Notes under the pieces: model-generated
Seen by the model: the letters and a program-made list of their open reading frames with translations, nothing else
Told to the model about the DNA's origin: nothing
Database searches by the model: none
Part shown: positions 27,188 to 38,895 of the stretch, piece after piece
Numbering within the stretch: the first letter of the stretch is position 1
How the letters are laid out: the number at the start of each line of letters is the position of its first letter
Assembly (NCBI RefSeq): GCF_000765905.2
Contig: NZ_JRPL02000001.1
Span: forward strand, 1-64,000
Length of the DNA stretch: 64,000 bases
Direction: 5' to 3'
Source of the DNA: Helicobacter trogontum
GTDB lineage: Bacteria > Campylobacterota > Campylobacteria > Campylobacterales > Helicobacteraceae
Position numbers and translations under genes: made by a program

Positions 27188-27262
27188 TGGAGCCCACAAG
27201 CGGGATTGAACCGCCGACCTCTTCCTTACCAAGGAAGTGCTCTGCCACTGAGCTATATGGGC
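27188..27262 (-). tRNA. tRNA-Thr (anticodon GGU)
   Basis: A 75-base cloverleaf with CCA. The anticodon loop UUGGUAA gives GGU. It is the last of four tRNAs before tuf. Confidence 0.96.
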
Positions 27263-27415
27263 AAGAAATAAATAAATTTTAATTCTGATTAGAAAATCAT
27301 AGAGATTTAAAACGAAAAACATAGAGAGAAACAAAAGCGTTTAGAAAAAATCCTAAAGTTACTAAGTTTTCAGCTCCCAGTCGTTAATAAATCGATAACA
27401 ATCTATTCACATAAA

Positions 27416-27492
27416 TGGAGCGGGAAACGGGGCTCGAACCCGCGACCCTCAGCTTGGAAGGCTGATGCTCTAGCCAACTGAGCTATTCCCGC
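27416..27492 (-). tRNA. tRNA-Gly (anticodon UCC)
   Basis: A 77-base cloverleaf with CCA. The anticodon loop CUUCCAA gives UCC. The acceptor GCGGGAA pairs with TTTCCCGC-type 3' strand. Confidence 0.96.
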
Positions 27493-27506
27493 GACTAAAT
27501 AAACAA

Positions 27507-27591
<85 letters not shown>

Positions 27592-27676
27592 ACAAATGCT
27601 AAAAAACTGGTCAAACACTGATGCTTATTCAAAGTTAAAATAACCGAACTTAAAAAATATTAGAGTTTGATAAAAA

Positions 27677-27752
27677 TGGAGCTGGTTAAGGGACTCGAAC
27701 CCCCGGCCTGCTGCTTACAAGGCAGCTGCTCTACCAACTGAGCTAAACCAGC
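27677..27752 (-). tRNA. tRNA-Thr (anticodon UGU)
   Basis: A 76-base cloverleaf with CCA. The anticodon loop CUUGUAA gives UGU. It is the first gene of the tRNA-tuf unit; the promoter must lie in the spacer above 27753. Confidence 0.96.
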
Positions 27753-29071
27753 ACATATCGCTATAGAACCAATATTCCAACTAAAGAATTACATGCATTG
27801 GAGAGTGAATTTTATCACATTTTTTCATATTTGTCAATATCTAAACAATATTTTTTTAATTTTATTGGAAACATAACCAAGCAATGGCACCACATGCTAC
27901 ACTGTGCCATTCAATAATAACCACAGCATATGAACCTCAAGCACTCTGATATCAACTAGTTGGTATTCTAATTCTAGAGGCTACCCCACAATCTCACAGC
28001 ACTATAAATATTGTCTTATAACTCTTTGAATCCTTAACAACCAATTGTGACACAACAAATCTAGGATCTAACCTCTCGTAATTTTTAGAATTAATGCAAA
28101 AAATTAATTTATAGGTTATATATTTTCTATTACTTATTTAAAAAATAATGCCTCTAACTCCAAACATCATAACAAACTACATAAATCTCGAACCACTTAA
28201 GTAGTATTTTGAAACCTCATAATAATCCCTCGCTTAAAACTCATATCATTTCAACAATCAAAAAACAAATCTACATCTATCGATATTGCTCTTCAATGCC
28301 AATAGATTATAGGCGCAAAAGACAATAAACTCACCTTGATATGCAGCTCGTATTATTCTAAATTAGAATCTTGCGGTTTTTTAGTTAAACCTTTTACCAC
28401 ATGTCTCACATGTATAAGCCTCATCTAATAACACATTATATCTTACAATTCATCGATACAACGTATGCATCCTTGAGAGGTTTTGGATTATCTTTTGATT
28501 TAAAAATATTAAGAGAATCTGTGATTAGTAGCACAATCTTAATTAGTCGTTACTTCATGACTGCGAGTGCTTAGTAAAGTGCGATATCAAAACTTATCTC
28601 TATACCAATTTACTCTTGTTTTTACTTATAGAAATTCATGATTATCACACTTACTTATCTTTTATGGTTTAAAATAAGTATCTAATTACTTATTATCATC
28701 TTATTCTTATATCATTTTTTTTGTTAAATCTAATTACAACAAGTGAATTAGCAATAAAAATTGATAACAAGAGCTAGAAAACAATAAATGAGTAATACTT
28801 ATGAGAAACGACTGCTTTAACTTGAAAATTACTTTAGAAGTCGCCTATTTTTATTACAGACAAGCGTGATATTAAGGTATTAGAATTCATAAAACACTTT
28901 ACGTATTGCCTAATTATTTATTTTCAATTCTTTACAATCTTTTTTAACACAATGAACTAAAGCATTCAACATAGACTCATAACAGCCTAAAAGGCGAAAA
29001 CACGAATAGCAGTGTTACCTCACTACCAATGCATACTCATTTTTTGGTGTAATCTATCAATCAAAATGAGC
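27753..29071. other. Gene-free 1.3-kb gap between infA and the tRNA-tuf unit
   Basis: No convincing full-length gene on either strand. It should hold the promoter of the tRNA-tuf unit. It contains an inverted repeat at 27883-27911 (AATGGCAC ... GTGCCATT). A few short coding-like remnants on the minus strand around 28380-28540 are too short to name. This is where the alpha cluster (rpmJ onward) would be expected after infA. Confidence 0.6.
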
Positions 29072-29296
29072 TTAATCACGTGGATAACGCAAAACAATCC
29101 TGCCTTTATCAAGACTATAGGGCGTTAATTCTATCTGCACATTGTCACCAGGCAGAATCTTAATATTATGCATACGCATTTTACCAGAAATATGACAAAG
29201 CACCACATGCTTATTTTCTAATTCTACTCTAAAGGTTGTACTGGGTAATGCCTCGATTACTCTACCATCTACTTTAATCACATCATCTTTTGCCAT
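29072..29296 (-). CDS. infA: Translation initiation factor IF-1
   Basis: A 74-residue OB-fold protein that binds the ribosomal A site during initiation. [18 protein letters not shown] and [18 protein letters not shown] are diagnostic. It overlaps no gene but starts one base after map ends. rpmJ, which usually follows, is absent. Confidence 0.97.
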   Translation of the reverse strand: MAKDDVIKVDGRVIEALPSTTFRVELENKHVVLCHISGKMRMHNIKILPGDNVQIELTPYSLDKGRIVLRYPRD

Positions 29297-29297
29297 T

Positions 29298-30056
29298 TTA
29301 TAACTCCGTTAAAATTCTTGCTTTCCCATCAATAATTGCAATCGTATGCTCATGATGAGAGGTATTTAAGCCATCTTTGCTTACAACCGACCACTTATCA
29401 TCTAAAATAACAGGTTTACCACTTTCTTGACACACCATAGGCTCAAGACAAAATACCATTCCGTTCTTAACTTTGGGACCACCCATTTTCACTCCATCTT
29501 CTAAATAGTTTGGGATGCTTGGTTCCTCATGTGGCTTCGTGCCTATACCATGTCCGCAAAATCCAAGCAAAGGAACAAACCCCATATTTTCAATATTTTC
29601 TTGTAAAATAGCACTGATCTCTTTAAAACGCATACCCACTTTTATGGAATCTATCGCATTATAAAGCGTACGCAAAGAGCACTCCATAAGCTTAATATCC
29701 TTCTCGCTCACCTTGCCTACACCAATTGTGATTGCACCATCCCCATAGTAATTTTTATATTTTGTACCAATATCTATACCAACAATATCCCCTTGTTTCA
29801 AACGATAGTTTGTTGGAATGCCATGTATAATAACCTGATTAACAGATATACATGCCGCATTAGGAAAGCCATATAATCCTTTAAAGCTTGGCAATGATTC
29901 TAAAGATAGAATCTTGTCTTCAATAGCCTTGTCAAGCTCTAAAAGACTCATACCTTCACTTACTATTGTTTTTGCATATTCAAGTGTCAAAGCGACCACT
30001 TTGTTGGCTTGTGCTAACAATGCCAACTCGTTCTTATTTCGCGTTGCAATGCCCAT
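29298..30056 (-). CDS. map: Methionine aminopeptidase
   Basis: A 252-residue metalloprotease that removes N-terminal Met. Metal ligands are in [16 protein letters not shown] (two Asp), [13 protein letters not shown] (His), FCLEPMV (Glu) and HHEHT (Glu). The longest frame starts at GTG 30080 inside secY. ATG at 30056 is seven bases after the secY stop and gives the usual length, so I chose it; no strong ribosome site is seen, suggesting coupling to secY. Confidence 0.95.
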   Translation of the reverse strand: MGIATRNKNELALLAQANKVVALTLEYAKTIVSEGMSLLELDKAIEDKILSLESLPSFKGLYGFPNAACISVNQVIIHGIPTNYRLKQGDIVGIDIGTKYKNYYGDGAITIGVGKVSEKDIKLMECSLRTLYNAIDSIKVGMRFKEISAILQENIENMGFVPLLGFCGHGIGTKPHEEPSIPNYLEDGVKMGGPKVKNGMVFCLEPMVCQESGKPVILDDKWSVVSKDGLNTSHHEHTIAIIDGKARILTEL

Positions 30057-30063
30057 GATAAGA

Positions 30064-31353
30064 TTAGATTCCCACTGCACTTAAGGTTTGATATTTGCTC
30101 GTGTAAAGCTGTGCTTCAATCCTTCTCATCGTATCAATAGCAACTTGAACAACAATAAGCACAGACGTACCGCCAAATACAAAATGCACCCCTATACCCT
30201 TTAGTAAAATCCATGGAATAGTGGAGATAATCGCGAGATACAGAGCACCCCAAAATGTCAAATGTCCAGCCACCTTATTAAGATAACTTGCCGTATTTTC
30301 TCCCGGTCTAAGTCCAGGGATATACCCATTTTGTCGCTTAAGATTATCTGCTATATCTTTTGCATTAAAGACAATAGATGAGTAAAAATATGCAAAAAAT
30401 ATAATAAATACAAACATAATGATGTTATAAAAATAAGATGATGGGCTTATATAATCAGCAATCATAACAAGCCAAGAATCGCTATTAGCTTGATTCTCAG
30501 CAACCTGCTTTCCTGCAAATTGTTGCAATATGGTTGATGGAAAAACAAGTAAAGCCGAAGCAAAAATAGGCGGAATCACACCGCTTAGGTTTATTTTAAT
30601 TGGAATATAGTTCATAATGCGCTTATGTTGATTTTGCATAATAACTTTACGTGCATAAGAAATTGGAACTCTTCTTTCACCCAACTCAACATAAATAATA
30701 ACAAATACGGTGACAAGAATCACTGCCAACACAAGCAATAACTGCAATATACTCTTCTCATTTTCGCTCACTGCACTAAACTCAGCACCAATCGCACCTG
30801 GAATTCCAGATACAATACCAGCGAAAATAATAAGGCTAATGCCATTACCAATGCCTCTTTGCGTAATCTGTTCACCTATCCACATAAGAAGCATTGTCCC
30901 AGCAAGCATAGAAACCACAGCAATAGAAACAAACAGCGTCATGTTGTGCAGCATAATCGCACTGCCACCATCAATACTCTGCAGACCATAAGATACGCTG
31001 ATTGCCTGTACAATCGTAATAAATATCGTAAGATAACGGATTATCTGCATATACTGTTGCATACCATCACGCTCTTTCTTCATCTTACCAATATTTGCAA
31101 ATGTTGCTGACAAGAGCTCCATAATAATTGATGCTGTAATATAGGGCATGATACCAAGCGATATAATGCTGACACGCTCTAGGGCATTACCACTAAACAT
31201 ATTGAAAAGCCCAAGTGCATTACTCGCATTGCTATCAAAAATGCGTTTTAAAACTTCAGCATCAACACCAGGAACAGGGACATAAGATAACATCCTATAG
31301 GCAAACAGGAATGCAAGAGTAATAAGAATTTTATTAAGAATACTTTTGTTCAT
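30064..31353 (-). CDS. secY: Protein translocase subunit SecY
   Basis: A 429-residue membrane channel with about ten helices. The plug region near residues 60-70, ERRVPISYARKVIMQ-like cytoplasmic loop (near 227) and LRPGENTASYL are family marks. Its start codon overlaps the rplO stop, and map follows, the conserved spc order. Confidence 0.97.
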   Translation of the reverse strand: MNKSILNKILITLAFLFAYRMLSYVPVPGVDAEVLKRIFDSNASNALGLFNMFSGNALERVSIISLGIMPYITASIIMELLSATFANIGKMKKERDGMQQYMQIIRYLTIFITIVQAISVSYGLQSIDGGSAIMLHNMTLFVSIAVVSMLAGTMLLMWIGEQITQRGIGNGISLIIFAGIVSGIPGAIGAEFSAVSENEKSILQLLLVLAVILVTVFVIIYVELGERRVPISYARKVIMQNQHKRIMNYIPIKINLSGVIPPIFASALLVFPSTILQQFAGKQVAENQANSDSWLVMIADYISPSSYFYNIIMFVFIIFFAYFYSSIVFNAKDIADNLKRQNGYIPGLRPGENTASYLNKVAGHLTFWGALYLAIISTIPWILLKGIGVHFVFGGTSVLIVVQVAIDTMRRIEAQLYTSKYQTLSAVGI

Positions 31354-31751
31354 TAAGCTTGTCCAGTTACTACAACACTTTCATCACTGATCTTAGATTT
31401 AAGATTCTTTGCACTCACCCCAATAAGTTTAACCTTTGTAACATATCTTGGGATTGTACAGATTGTACGCAAACTCTCAAGAGTAATTGAATCTAATGCT
31501 GCAACTTTTTTTTGTTTTTCAACATTGATAACAAATGGCTTTTCCACATGTGAGTTAAAACCAATTTTTGGCAATCTTCTCTGTAAAGGTTGCTGCCCGC
31601 CTTCAAAGCCTCTTTTTGCTTTATAGCCAGTTCTAGCAGTTTGCCCCTTACCACCACGAGTGGCAGTTTTGCCCATCCCAGAACCTTGTCCTCGACCTAC
31701 TCTCTTAATATCTTTTGTGCTATTTTCAGCTGGTTTAATTTTTTCCAACAT
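31353..31751 (-). CDS. rplO: 50S ribosomal protein L15
   Basis: A 132-residue protein with a Gly-rich basic N-terminus ([22 protein letters not shown]) and [15 protein letters not shown]. Its stop overlaps the secY start by one base. Confidence 0.97.
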   Translation of the reverse strand: MLEKIKPAENSTKDIKRVGRGQGSGMGKTATRGGKGQTARTGYKAKRGFEGGQQPLQRRLPKIGFNSHVEKPFVINVEKQKKVAALDSITLESLRTICTIPRYVTKVKLIGVSAKNLKSKISDESVVVTGQA

Positions 31752-31761
31752 ATATTCTCCT

Positions 31762-32202
31762 TTACGCCTTGATTCTCACAAGAGCATCAACAGTTGCACG
31801 TACCACATTATATGGATTATTAGAGCCAAGTGATTTTGTCAAGATATCTTTTATACCAGCAAGCTCTATAACAGGACGTGCACTCCCACCAGCGATAACA
31901 CCAGTTCCCTCACTTGCAGGTTTTAACAAGATTCTACTTGCATTATACTTATGCTCAATATCATGTGCTATAGTTGTCCCCTTGATATTAACTTGTACAA
32001 TATTTTTAAATGCATCATCAATTGCTTTTTTTATAGCATCAGGGACTTCTTTAGCCTTGCCTAGACCAAATCCCACTAAGCCATTGCGATTACCAACAAC
32101 AACAAGCGCGTTGAATCGAAATCTTCTACCACCTTTAACGACCTTAGTTACACGTCCTATGTTTACTACAACTTCACTAAATTCTTCTCTATTAATTTCC
32201 AC
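31762..32202 (-). CDS. rpsE: 30S ribosomal protein S5
   Basis: A 146-residue protein of the 30S body. [21 protein letters not shown] and [12 protein letters not shown] are diagnostic. It sits between rplR and rplO. rpmD (L30), present between rpsE and rplO in many bacteria, is absent, as is usual in this group. Confidence 0.97.
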   Translation of the reverse strand: MEINREEFSEVVVNIGRVTKVVKGGRRFRFNALVVVGNRNGLVGFGLGKAKEVPDAIKKAIDDAFKNIVQVNIKGTTIAHDIEHKYNASRILLKPASEGTGVIAGGSARPVIELAGIKDILTKSLGSNNPYNVVRATVDALVRIKA

Positions 32203-32212
32203 TTTTTTCTCC

Positions 32213-32569
32213 TTATAGAGCTATGCCATTATTTCTTAAGCCATCAGCAAATGCAGCAACTACGCCATGATACAAATAGCCATTTCTGTCAAATACAACG
32301 GTATTAATACCTTTTTCCGATAGTAACTTAGCAAATTCAGCACCCATCTTACTTACATCTTCTTTCGTGTTACCGACCTTTAACGCTCGACTATCAATTG
32401 CTACAATTGTATGTCCTTTGCTATCATCAATTGCTTGTGCATAGAAATACTTATTCGAACGGAATACGCTCACTCTTGGCTTTATAGCATTTCCACTGCA
32501 TTGAGAACGGATACGCTTTTTACATTTCTCTCTTAAAATCTTTTTCTTCTCCAAAACTTTAGTTGTCAT
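32213..32569 (-). CDS. rplR: 50S ribosomal protein L18
   Basis: A 118-residue 5S rRNA-binding protein. [19 protein letters not shown] and [20 protein letters not shown] are family marks. Spacing to neighbours is 10-12 bases. Confidence 0.97.
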   Translation of the reverse strand: MTTKVLEKKKILREKCKKRIRSQCSGNAIKPRVSVFRSNKYFYAQAIDDSKGHTIVAIDSRALKVGNTKEDVSKMGAEFAKLLSEKGINTVVFDRNGYLYHGVVAAFADGLRNNGIAL

Positions 32570-32581
32570 ATCCTCACCTTA

Positions 32582-33118
32582 TTACTTTTTAGAAGTTTTT
32601 CCTGCTTTACGCAATATTACTTCATCACTATATTTTACACCCTTACCTTTGTATGGTTCTGGCGGTCTAAATTCTCTGATCTCTGCAGCAATTTGCCCAA
32701 TTTGTTGTTTGTCGCTTCCTTTAATTGTAATAATGTTCTTTTCGACACCAATTTCAACATTTTCAGGAATAGGGTACTTAATTGGATGAGAAAAACCAAG
32801 TGCCAGCTCCAAAACTTTACCGCTCACATTCGCCTTGTAACCTACACCATTGATCTCAAGTGTTTTTGTAAATCCTTCGTGTAAACCTATGACAATATTA
32901 TTTGCCAATGCACGATAAGTCCCCCAAAATGCACGAGACTGAGGCATATCATCAAGTAATGAAAAAGATAGCTGTTTATCCTCAAACTTAATACCAACTC
33001 GACCATATGTTTCGAGTTCTTTGCTCTCTTTTTTACCCTTAAAAATAATTTTACTGTTATCAACCTTCACTTCAATATCATCTGGGATATTGATAGGCTT
33101 CTTACCAATTCTTGACAT
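32582..33118 (-). CDS. rplF: 50S ribosomal protein L6
   Basis: A 178-residue protein with two repeated folds, ending [19 protein letters not shown] and a basic tail. A TTG at 33133 extends the frame, but ATG at 33118 has GGAG six bases upstream and the standard N-terminus MSRIGKKPI, so I chose it. Confidence 0.97.
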   Translation of the reverse strand: MSRIGKKPINIPDDIEVKVDNSKIIFKGKKESKELETYGRVGIKFEDKQLSFSLLDDMPQSRAFWGTYRALANNIVIGLHEGFTKTLEINGVGYKANVSGKVLELALGFSHPIKYPIPENVEIGVEKNIITIKGSDKQQIGQIAAEIREFRPPEPYKGKGVKYSDEVILRKAGKTSKK

Positions 33119-33126
33119 TTCTACTC

Positions 33127-33522
33127 CTACCAAATACTGCAGAGGGCCTCGCCTCCAACATTTATCCTATAAGCCTCATCATTTGCAATCACACCCTTGC
33201 TTGTGCTTACAACTATGATTCCATAACCATTTTTAAATCTTTTCAACTCTTTAGAAGTTTTATACACCCTTCTACCAGGCTTACTGATACGGGCAACCTC
33301 GTTAATAACAGAAACACCAGAATCATCATAAGCAAGTTGCACAAAAATACTTTGTTTTCCATCTTTATCATTAATCTTGTAGTCTTTAATAAAGCCTCTT
33401 TGCTTAAAAACTTCCATGATGCTTGCAACAATTTTTGCATAATACAACTCAGTACTATCAAGTTTTCTCATTGCTGCATTTCTAATTCGTGTAAGAGAAT
33501 CTGCAATAATATCATTGACCAT
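33127..33522 (-). CDS. rpsH: 30S ribosomal protein S8
   Basis: A 131-residue 16S rRNA-binding protein. [17 protein letters not shown] at the N-terminus and [17 protein letters not shown] near the C-terminus are diagnostic. It may autoregulate the spc genes as in E. coli, but no site was identified. Confidence 0.97.
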   Translation of the reverse strand: MVNDIIADSLTRIRNAAMRKLDSTELYYAKIVASIMEVFKQRGFIKDYKINDKDGKQSIFVQLAYDDSGVSVINEVARISKPGRRVYKTSKELKRFKNGYGIIVVSTSKGVIANDEAYRINVGGEALCSIW

Positions 33523-33533
33523 CTTATATCTCC

Positions 33534-33719
33534 TTACCAGCTTGCTTTTCTTAAACCAGGGATTAATCCCTCATTGCCCATCTTTCTTAAACACACACGA
33601 CACAAAGAAAAATCACGATATACAGAGTGTGGTCTACCACACACTTGACAACGCGTATATTTGCGAACACTAAATTTTGCTTTTCTCTTTGCTTTTGCTA
33701 TCATAGATTTCTTTGCCAT
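33534..33719 (-). CDS. rpsN: 30S ribosomal protein S14, zinc-binding form
   Basis: A 61-residue protein with both Cys pairs, CQVCGRP and CRVC, so it is the zinc-binding short form of S14. It lies three bases after rplE and before rpsH. Confidence 0.97.
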   Translation of the reverse strand: MAKKSMIAKAKRKAKFSVRKYTRCQVCGRPHSVYRDFSLCRVCLRKMGNEGLIPGLRKASW

Positions 33720-33722
33720 AAA

Positions 33723-34268
33723 TTATCTCCCTTTTGCAAACGGCATACCAAGTAATTCTAAAAGCTTAAAGGCTGCTTTATCGTCATTCGTGCTTGTTAC
33801 AAGTGTAATATTCATACCATGCGTTACCATAATGTCATCATAAACAACTTCAGGAAACATAAGCTGCTCATTCAAACCAAAGCTATAATTACCACGACCA
33901 TCAAAACCGTTGCGGGGTATCCCTCTAAAGTCCTTCACTCTAGGCAATGCAATAACTATGAGTTTTTCCAAGAAGTTATACATCATATTACCACGTAGTG
34001 TAACTTTCACACCCATAGGCATCCCTTCACGCATTTTAAAACCAGCAACAGATTTTTTCGCTTTTGTAATAATCGCTTTTTGCCCTGCAATCAAAGAGAT
34101 AGTGTCAGCAATATTTTGCATAATCTTTGCTTCTTTGGCATACTCACCAGCACCCACACTTATAACAATTTTTTCTAATTTCGGTAGAAGCATGGGATTT
34201 TTAATATCCAATGCCTTTTTAAGTTCTTCTCTTATCTCATTTTTATATCGTTCTCTTAAAGCATACAT
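33723..34268 (-). CDS. rplE: 50S ribosomal protein L5
   Basis: A 181-residue 5S rRNA-binding protein. KPMLLP-like start of the fold, [21 protein letters not shown] and [16 protein letters not shown] are family marks. Order rplX-rplE-rpsN is conserved. Confidence 0.97.
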   Translation of the reverse strand: MYALRERYKNEIREELKKALDIKNPMLLPKLEKIVISVGAGEYAKEAKIMQNIADTISLIAGQKAIITKAKKSVAGFKMREGMPMGVKVTLRGNMMYNFLEKLIVIALPRVKDFRGIPRNGFDGRGNYSFGLNEQLMFPEVVYDDIMVTHGMNITLVTSTNDDKAAFKLLELLGMPFAKGR

Positions 34269-34277
34269 ATTTCACTC

Positions 34278-34502
34278 CTACGATTTTTTCACATTAGAAA
34301 TATGTATAGGCATCTCTTTTGCAACAAAACCACCTTTTTTATTATCATCTGTCGGTTTTACTGCCTTTTTTGCTACCTTACAATCTTTAACAATCAAAGT
34401 ATTTTTCTTTGGAAAAACAGCAAGAACTTCGCCGCTTTTACCTTTGTCATCACCAGCGATGACTGTTACTATATCGCCCTTTTTAATCTTTATCTTATTC
34501 AC
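34278..34502 (-). CDS. rplX: 50S ribosomal protein L24
   Basis: A 74-residue KOW-domain protein that starts large-subunit assembly: [25 protein letters not shown] is diagnostic. It overlaps the rplN stop by one base. Confidence 0.97.
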   Translation of the reverse strand: MNKIKIKKGDIVTVIAGDDKGKSGEVLAVFPKKNTLIVKDCKVAKKAVKPTDDNKKGGFVAKEMPIHISNVKKS

Positions 34503-34870
34503 TATAATACCTCCGGAGCTAACGATACTATTTTCATAAAATTCGCATATCGCACTTCTCTACTAACTGGACCAAAAATACGAGTACCAATTGGTTCTTT
34601 TTTTGCATCCAGCAACACTGCCGCATTATCATCAAAACGCACAAGAGAGCCATTATCTCTATAGATCTCTTTTTTTGTACGAACTACAACAGCTTTTAAT
34701 ACTTGTCCCTTTTTTACTTTACCATTTGGGATAGCCTTTTTAACAGACACGACAATGACATCGCCTACACTTGCATAACGCTTATGGCTACCACCCAAAA
34801 CCTTGATACACATAACTTCTTTTGCACCGCTGTTGTCAGCAACGCTTAGTCTTGTAAAACTTTGTATCAT
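34502..34870 (-). CDS. rplN: 50S ribosomal protein L14
   Basis: A 122-residue protein at the subunit interface. [27 protein letters not shown] and the C-terminal [13 protein letters not shown]-like segment are typical. It overlaps rpsQ by four bases. Confidence 0.97.
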   Translation of the reverse strand: MIQSFTRLSVADNSGAKEVMCIKVLGGSHKRYASVGDVIVVSVKKAIPNGKVKKGQVLKAVVVRTKKEIYRDNGSLVRFDDNAAVLLDAKKEPIGTRIFGPVSREVRYANFMKIVSLAPEVL

Positions 34871-35133
34871 TCTGACACTCCTACTACTACAATATCTTTC
34901 AATGTGAAAGCTTTATGTTTAGAGATAGGCTTACATTCAATTGCACTCACCACATCACCAACTCTTGTCTTACAATCTTCATCATGAATGATATATTTTT
35001 TAAATCTTTTTACAATTTTGCGGTATTTTGGATGCACAACCTTTCGTTCTACCAAAATAACCGCACTTTTGTTGCCCGCAATACTCACAACCTTGCCTTG
35101 TATTACTCTTTTATGCGCTTGCTTCTCATTCAT
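34867..35133 (-). CDS. rpsQ: 30S ribosomal protein S17
   Basis: An 88-residue OB-fold protein. [22 protein letters not shown] and [24 protein letters not shown] are typical. It is 10 bases from rpmC. Confidence 0.97.
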   Translation of the reverse strand: MNEKQAHKRVIQGKVVSIAGNKSAVILVERKVVHPKYRKIVKRFKKYIIHDEDCKTRVGDVVSAIECKPISKHKAFTLKDIVVVGVSE

Positions 35134-35143
35134 AGCGAATTCC

Positions 35144-35347
35144 TTAATTAGTTTCTTCTAAATTGAATTTTGCTGATATCGCTGTTGAAATACGAGCAAT
35201 ATCCTTACGCACAATGCTAATTTCACTAGGCTTAGTTAGCTGTGCTGTTTTAAGCTTGATTTTTAAAGTAAATAACTCTGTTTTCTTATCTTTTAATAGC
35301 TGTCTCAATTCAGACAACTCCTTATCTTTCAAATCAGTATATTTCAT
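35144..35347 (-). CDS. rpmC: 50S ribosomal protein L29
   Basis: A 67-residue two-helix protein near the exit tunnel, [18 protein letters not shown] at the start. A GTG at 35353 is possible, but ATG at 35347 has GAGAG upstream and the standard N-terminus. The start lies inside rplP, so the genes overlap by about 14 bases and are probably translationally coupled. Confidence 0.94.
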   Translation of the reverse strand: MKYTDLKDKELSELRQLLKDKKTELFTLKIKLKTAQLTKPSEISIVRKDIARISTAISAKFNLEETN

Positions 35348-35759
35348 TTTCACTCTCGCTCGTTACAATTTTTGTTTTAAATGGCAATTTACTCTGTGCC
35401 AATGCAAGGGCATCACGTGCTGTAGCTTCATCAATGCCAATCATTTCATAAATAATTCGACCGGGTTTAATATTCATAACCCACTTTTCAACGCTACCCT
35501 TACCTTTACCCATTCTTACTTCAAGTGGCTTCGCAGTCAGAGGTTTATCAGGAAAAACCCTTATCCACACTTTACCAGCCCTCTTCACATGGCGAGTCAT
35601 AGCAATCCTTGCAGATTCTATCTGTCTTGAATCTATTCTGCCATGTTCAAGTGCTTTGATACCAATATCACCAAATGCAAGGGCATTACCGCGGTAAGAC
35701 TTACCACGATTCCTACCTTTCATCTGCTTCCTATATTTAGTCCTTTTTGGCATTAACAT
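35334..35759 (-). CDS. rplP: 50S ribosomal protein L16
   Basis: A 141-residue protein at the tRNA-binding face. [21 protein letters not shown] and [11 protein letters not shown] are typical. It starts three bases after rpsC ends and overlaps rpmC. Confidence 0.97.
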   Translation of the reverse strand: MLMPKRTKYRKQMKGRNRGKSYRGNALAFGDIGIKALEHGRIDSRQIESARIAMTRHVKRAGKVWIRVFPDKPLTAKPLEVRMGKGKGSVEKWVMNIKPGRIIYEMIGIDEATARDALALAQSKLPFKTKIVTSESENEIY

Positions 35760-35762
35760 AAT

Positions 35763-36452
35763 CTATCTCCTTTTAGCTTTTGCACGAGAATCTCTCGACT
35801 CTTCTCTCTCGGTCTGGATACCTTTTTGCAAAACCTCGCCCTTAAAAATCCAAACCTTCACACCAATAATTCCATAAGTCGTTGCTGCTTCAGCAAAGCC
35901 ATAATCAATTTTTGCACGTAGTGTATGTAAAGGAACCCTACCTTCCATATACCACTCTGTTCGTGCCATTTCAGCACCCGCTAGACGACCTGAAACCTTC
36001 ACCTTAATGCCTTTTGCACCAGATTTCATTGCTTGTTGCATAACTTTCTTCATTGCTCGTCTAAACGCAACTCTACGCTCAAGTTGCATTGCAACGCTCT
36101 CTGCTGCAAGTTGTGCATTCGCTTGGGCTCTTTTGACTTCCTTAATATTGATAGCAACATCTTTGTGAACAAGTTTTTTTAATGTCTCTTTCACTTTCTC
36201 AATATCAGCACCTTTTTTGCCAATAATTAATCCTGGCTTTGCCGCCACAACAGTTACACGAAGTTTTGTTGCCATACGTTCAATAACAATTTCACTTACA
36301 CTAGCATAATAAAGCTCTTTTTTTAGAAATTTACGGATAATATGATCCTCTCCAATTCTCTCTGGTGTGTTCTGAGCACTTGGAAACCATCTTGAAGTCC
36401 AATTTCTATTGATACCTAATCTTAGTCCGATTGGATTGACTTTTTGACCCAT
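35763..36452 (-). CDS. rpsC: 30S ribosomal protein S3
   Basis: A 229-residue protein at the mRNA entry channel. [23 protein letters not shown] is diagnostic and the KH domain has [14 protein letters not shown]. Its start abuts the rplV stop with no spacer. Confidence 0.97.
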   Translation of the reverse strand: MGQKVNPIGLRLGINRNWTSRWFPSAQNTPERIGEDHIIRKFLKKELYYASVSEIVIERMATKLRVTVVAAKPGLIIGKKGADIEKVKETLKKLVHKDVAINIKEVKRAQANAQLAAESVAMQLERRVAFRRAMKKVMQQAMKSGAKGIKVKVSGRLAGAEMARTEWYMEGRVPLHTLRAKIDYGFAEAATTYGIIGVKVWIFKGEVLQKGIQTEREESRDSRAKAKRR

Positions 36453-36851
36453 CTACTTAACCTCACCTTTACTTTTTTTGCTTGTTTGTTTAGCTACTTT
36501 TTTCACTGCATTAACTTCCACATAAATATGTGCCATAGGCTTACGTATTGGAGTTGCTCTACCTCTAGCCCTCGGCATAAAACGGCGCAACACAGGACCT
36601 GCATCAACTCTACACGAGGTAACTTCTGCACCAGTAGGTTCAAACCCGCCATTTGCAAGTGCTGATGCTAATGTTTTGTAAATAGCCTTTGCTGCTTTAT
36701 TTGGAGTAAATTCCAAACTTGCTAGTGCAACCTCGGCATTCATGCCTTGCACTTCTCTTGCTATCAAACGTGCTTTTGTAGGCGATAGGCGTGCATAACG
36801 CAAAATTGCCACGCCACCATTTGTCTGTTTCATATTTTGTTTTTTAGCCAT
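36453..36851 (-). CDS. rplV: 50S ribosomal protein L22
   Basis: A 132-residue tunnel protein. [19 protein letters not shown] and the hairpin [21 protein letters not shown] are typical. The C-terminal 20 residues are a basic tail. Confidence 0.97.
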   Translation of the reverse strand: MAKKQNMKQTNGGVAILRYARLSPTKARLIAREVQGMNAEVALASLEFTPNKAAKAIYKTLASALANGGFEPTGAEVTSCRVDAGPVLRRFMPRARGRATPIRKPMAHIYVEVNAVKKVAKQTSKKSKGEVK

Positions 36852-36863
36852 TGTTATCCCTCA

Positions 36864-37145
36864 TTACTTACCAATTTTCTTTTGAACACTACCCTTATGT
36901 CCTTTAAAAGTTCGCGTTGGTGCAAATTCACCAAGCTTATAGCCTACATGATTCTCTGTAACATACACAGGGACAAAAGTGCGACCATTATGCACACTAA
37001 AGGTCAATCCTATCATTTCTGGTAAAATAGTGCTTCTTCTTGACCACGTCTTAATTGGCTTGTTATCTTTTGCAGCTTTTGCTTTTGTTACCTTTTTCTC
37101 AAGATGAGCATCTATAAAAGGACCTTTTTTAACCGATCTTGCCAT
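36864..37145 (-). CDS. rpsS: 30S ribosomal protein S19
   Basis: A 93-residue protein of the 30S head: [19 protein letters not shown] and [21 protein letters not shown] are typical. Confidence 0.97.
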   Translation of the reverse strand: MARSVKKGPFIDAHLEKKVTKAKAAKDNKPIKTWSRRSTILPEMIGLTFSVHNGRTFVPVYVTENHVGYKLGEFAPTRTFKGHKGSVQKKIGK

Positions 37146-37154
37146 ATTATTTCC

Positions 37155-37982
37155 TTATTTTTTTCGTCTTGATATGATAAGTCTATCACTTGCTTTTTTG
37201 CGTCTTGTCTTATAGCCTTTGGCAGGTGTACCCCACGGTGATACAGGATGCCCACTTGAACCAGTTTTACCTTCACCACCACCATGTGGGTGATCAACTG
37301 GGTTCATAGCGCTACCACGAGTCTGTGGACGAATACCTCTGTGACGATTTCTACCCGCTTTTCCAATAGAGATATTTGCAAAATCTTCATTACCTACATT
37401 GCCAATTGTCGCCATGCATTCTTCTAAAACATAACGCATTTCTCCACTTGGCATACGCAGGATTGCATATTTACCTTCACGTCCCATAATTTGCGCAGAT
37501 GCGCCTGCACTCCTTGCAATTGCACCACCTGCTTTTGGATGCAACTCAATATTATGAACAATTGTTCCTATAGGGATATTTTTGAGCTTCATGGCAAAAC
37601 CAACTTTTACATCAAGTCCACCTTCAGCTGCAATAACCAAATCGCCCACTCTCAAACCACTTGGCTGAATAATATAGCGCTTATCACCATCCTTATAATT
37701 AATAAGTGCAATGCGACAATTGCGATATGGATCATACTCAATTGTGGCAACACGCCCCTCAACATTAAATTTATTGCGTTTAAAATCAATAATTCTATAA
37801 AGTTTCTTTGCACCACCCTCTTTATGTCTGCTCGTAATTCTACCATTATTATTCCGTCCTGCAGTTACAGGAAGTTTAACAAGGAGTTTTCTTACGCTAG
37901 GCTTTGCTGTAATATCAGCAGAACTCAAGCCTGACATAAATCTCCTACTAGGTGTATAGGGTTTATATGTTTTTACTGCCAT
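37155..37982 (-). CDS. rplB: 50S ribosomal protein L2
   Basis: A 275-residue protein needed for subunit association and peptidyl transfer. The [14 protein letters not shown] region near residue 230 contains the conserved His. The N-terminal [17 protein letters not shown] is standard. Confidence 0.98.
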   Translation of the reverse strand: MAVKTYKPYTPSRRFMSGLSSADITAKPSVRKLLVKLPVTAGRNNNGRITSRHKEGGAKKLYRIIDFKRNKFNVEGRVATIEYDPYRNCRIALINYKDGDKRYIIQPSGLRVGDLVIAAEGGLDVKVGFAMKLKNIPIGTIVHNIELHPKAGGAIARSAGASAQIMGREGKYAILRMPSGEMRYVLEECMATIGNVGNEDFANISIGKAGRNRHRGIRPQTRGSAMNPVDHPHGGGEGKTGSSGHPVSPWGTPAKGYKTRRKKASDRLIISRRKK

Positions 37983-37997
37983 GTTTACTCCTTAAAA

Positions 37998-38279
37998 CTA
38001 TACGGCGAGCGAATCAATGTTCGCACCCTCTGGAATCTTTACATAAAATTTCTTAAAATCAGCTCTCTGACCTTCTTTCCCGCGAAAACGCTTTGTTTTG
38101 CCTTCTTGTTTTAAAGAATTGATCTTTAAAGGTGTAAAACCAAAATACTCTTTAAAAATTTGCTTTAATCTGTTTTTTGTCATGCGTGTAGAAGTTTGGA
38201 CAACCATAACACCGCTTTCTTGCAATCCTAAGGATTTTTCTGTGTATAAAATCGTTTTAATATCTGTTATATCTGCCAT
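37998..38279 (-). CDS. rplW: 50S ribosomal protein L23
   Basis: A 93-residue protein at the tunnel exit that docks trigger factor and [30 protein letters not shown] and [14 protein letters not shown] fit the family. Confidence 0.96.
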   Translation of the reverse strand: MADITDIKTILYTEKSLGLQESGVMVVQTSTRMTKNRLKQIFKEYFGFTPLKINSLKQEGKTKRFRGKEGQRADFKKFYVKIPEGANIDSLAV

Positions 38280-38280
38280 T

Positions 38281-38895
38281 TTAACCTCTTTTTACAAGTT
38301 CATCAAACACCGCTTTTTCAATCACAACGCTTCTAAATGCTGCTACAAGATATGCGTTTAACTCACTCGCATCAGCCAAATAACATGATTGTAAATTACG
38401 GAATGCAAGAAATGTTTTTTCATTGCTTACTTGCGTAACGAATAATGCACTTCTTTGCCCTAATGCCTTAAATTGTGCAAACGCATCTTTTGTTTTACCA
38501 CTTTCCACATTGATAGATTCCACAACAAAGAGTCTACCTTCATTAGCTTTTTGTTGCAAAGCATACTCAAGTGCTAATCTTTTTTGCTTTTTATTGATCT
38601 TCAAATCATAATTTCTATTGTTACTTGGACCATGACTCACACCACCGCCAACAAACACAGGAGATGTAATGCTACCAGCACGAGCTCTACCACCACCTTT
38701 TTGTGCCCATGGCTTTTTGCCACCACCACTTACTTTACCTCTTGTTTTTGCCTGTGCATTATTCGCACGAAGACTAGCGAGGTATGATTTTACATAAAGG
38801 TATAAATTGTGCTCTTTAATCTCTGCATAACGCTCAGGTAATGCTATTTCAGCACCTTTGGTAAACTTGCTATCTAACATAATTGCCTTACTCAT
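38281..38895 (-). CDS. rplD: 50S ribosomal protein L4
   Basis: A 204-residue tunnel protein. [30 protein letters not shown] is the diagnostic extended loop. L4 autoregulates the S10 operon in E. coli; no such leader was identified here. It abuts rplC. Confidence 0.97.
   Translation of the reverse strand: MSKAIMLDSKFTKGAEIALPERYAEIKEHNLYLYVKSYLASLRANNAQAKTRGKVSGGGKKPWAQKGGGRARAGSITSPVFVGGGVSHGPSNNRNYDLKINKKQKRLALEYALQQKANEGRLFVVESINVESGKTKDAFAQFKALGQRSALFVTQVSNEKTFLAFRNLQSCYLADASELNAYLVAAFRSVVIEKAVFDELVKRG

Noticed and set aside
27883-27911. AATGGCAC/GTGCCATT hairpin as a terminator of the S10-spc block
   Set aside because: It lies more than 1.1 kb past infA and has no U-tract in that direction.
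28380-28540. Zinc-ribbon-like text YTCETCGKRF on the minus strand
   Set aside because: The open stretch is only about 25 codons with in-frame stops before it and no start. It is too short to call a gene or a pseudogene of a named family.
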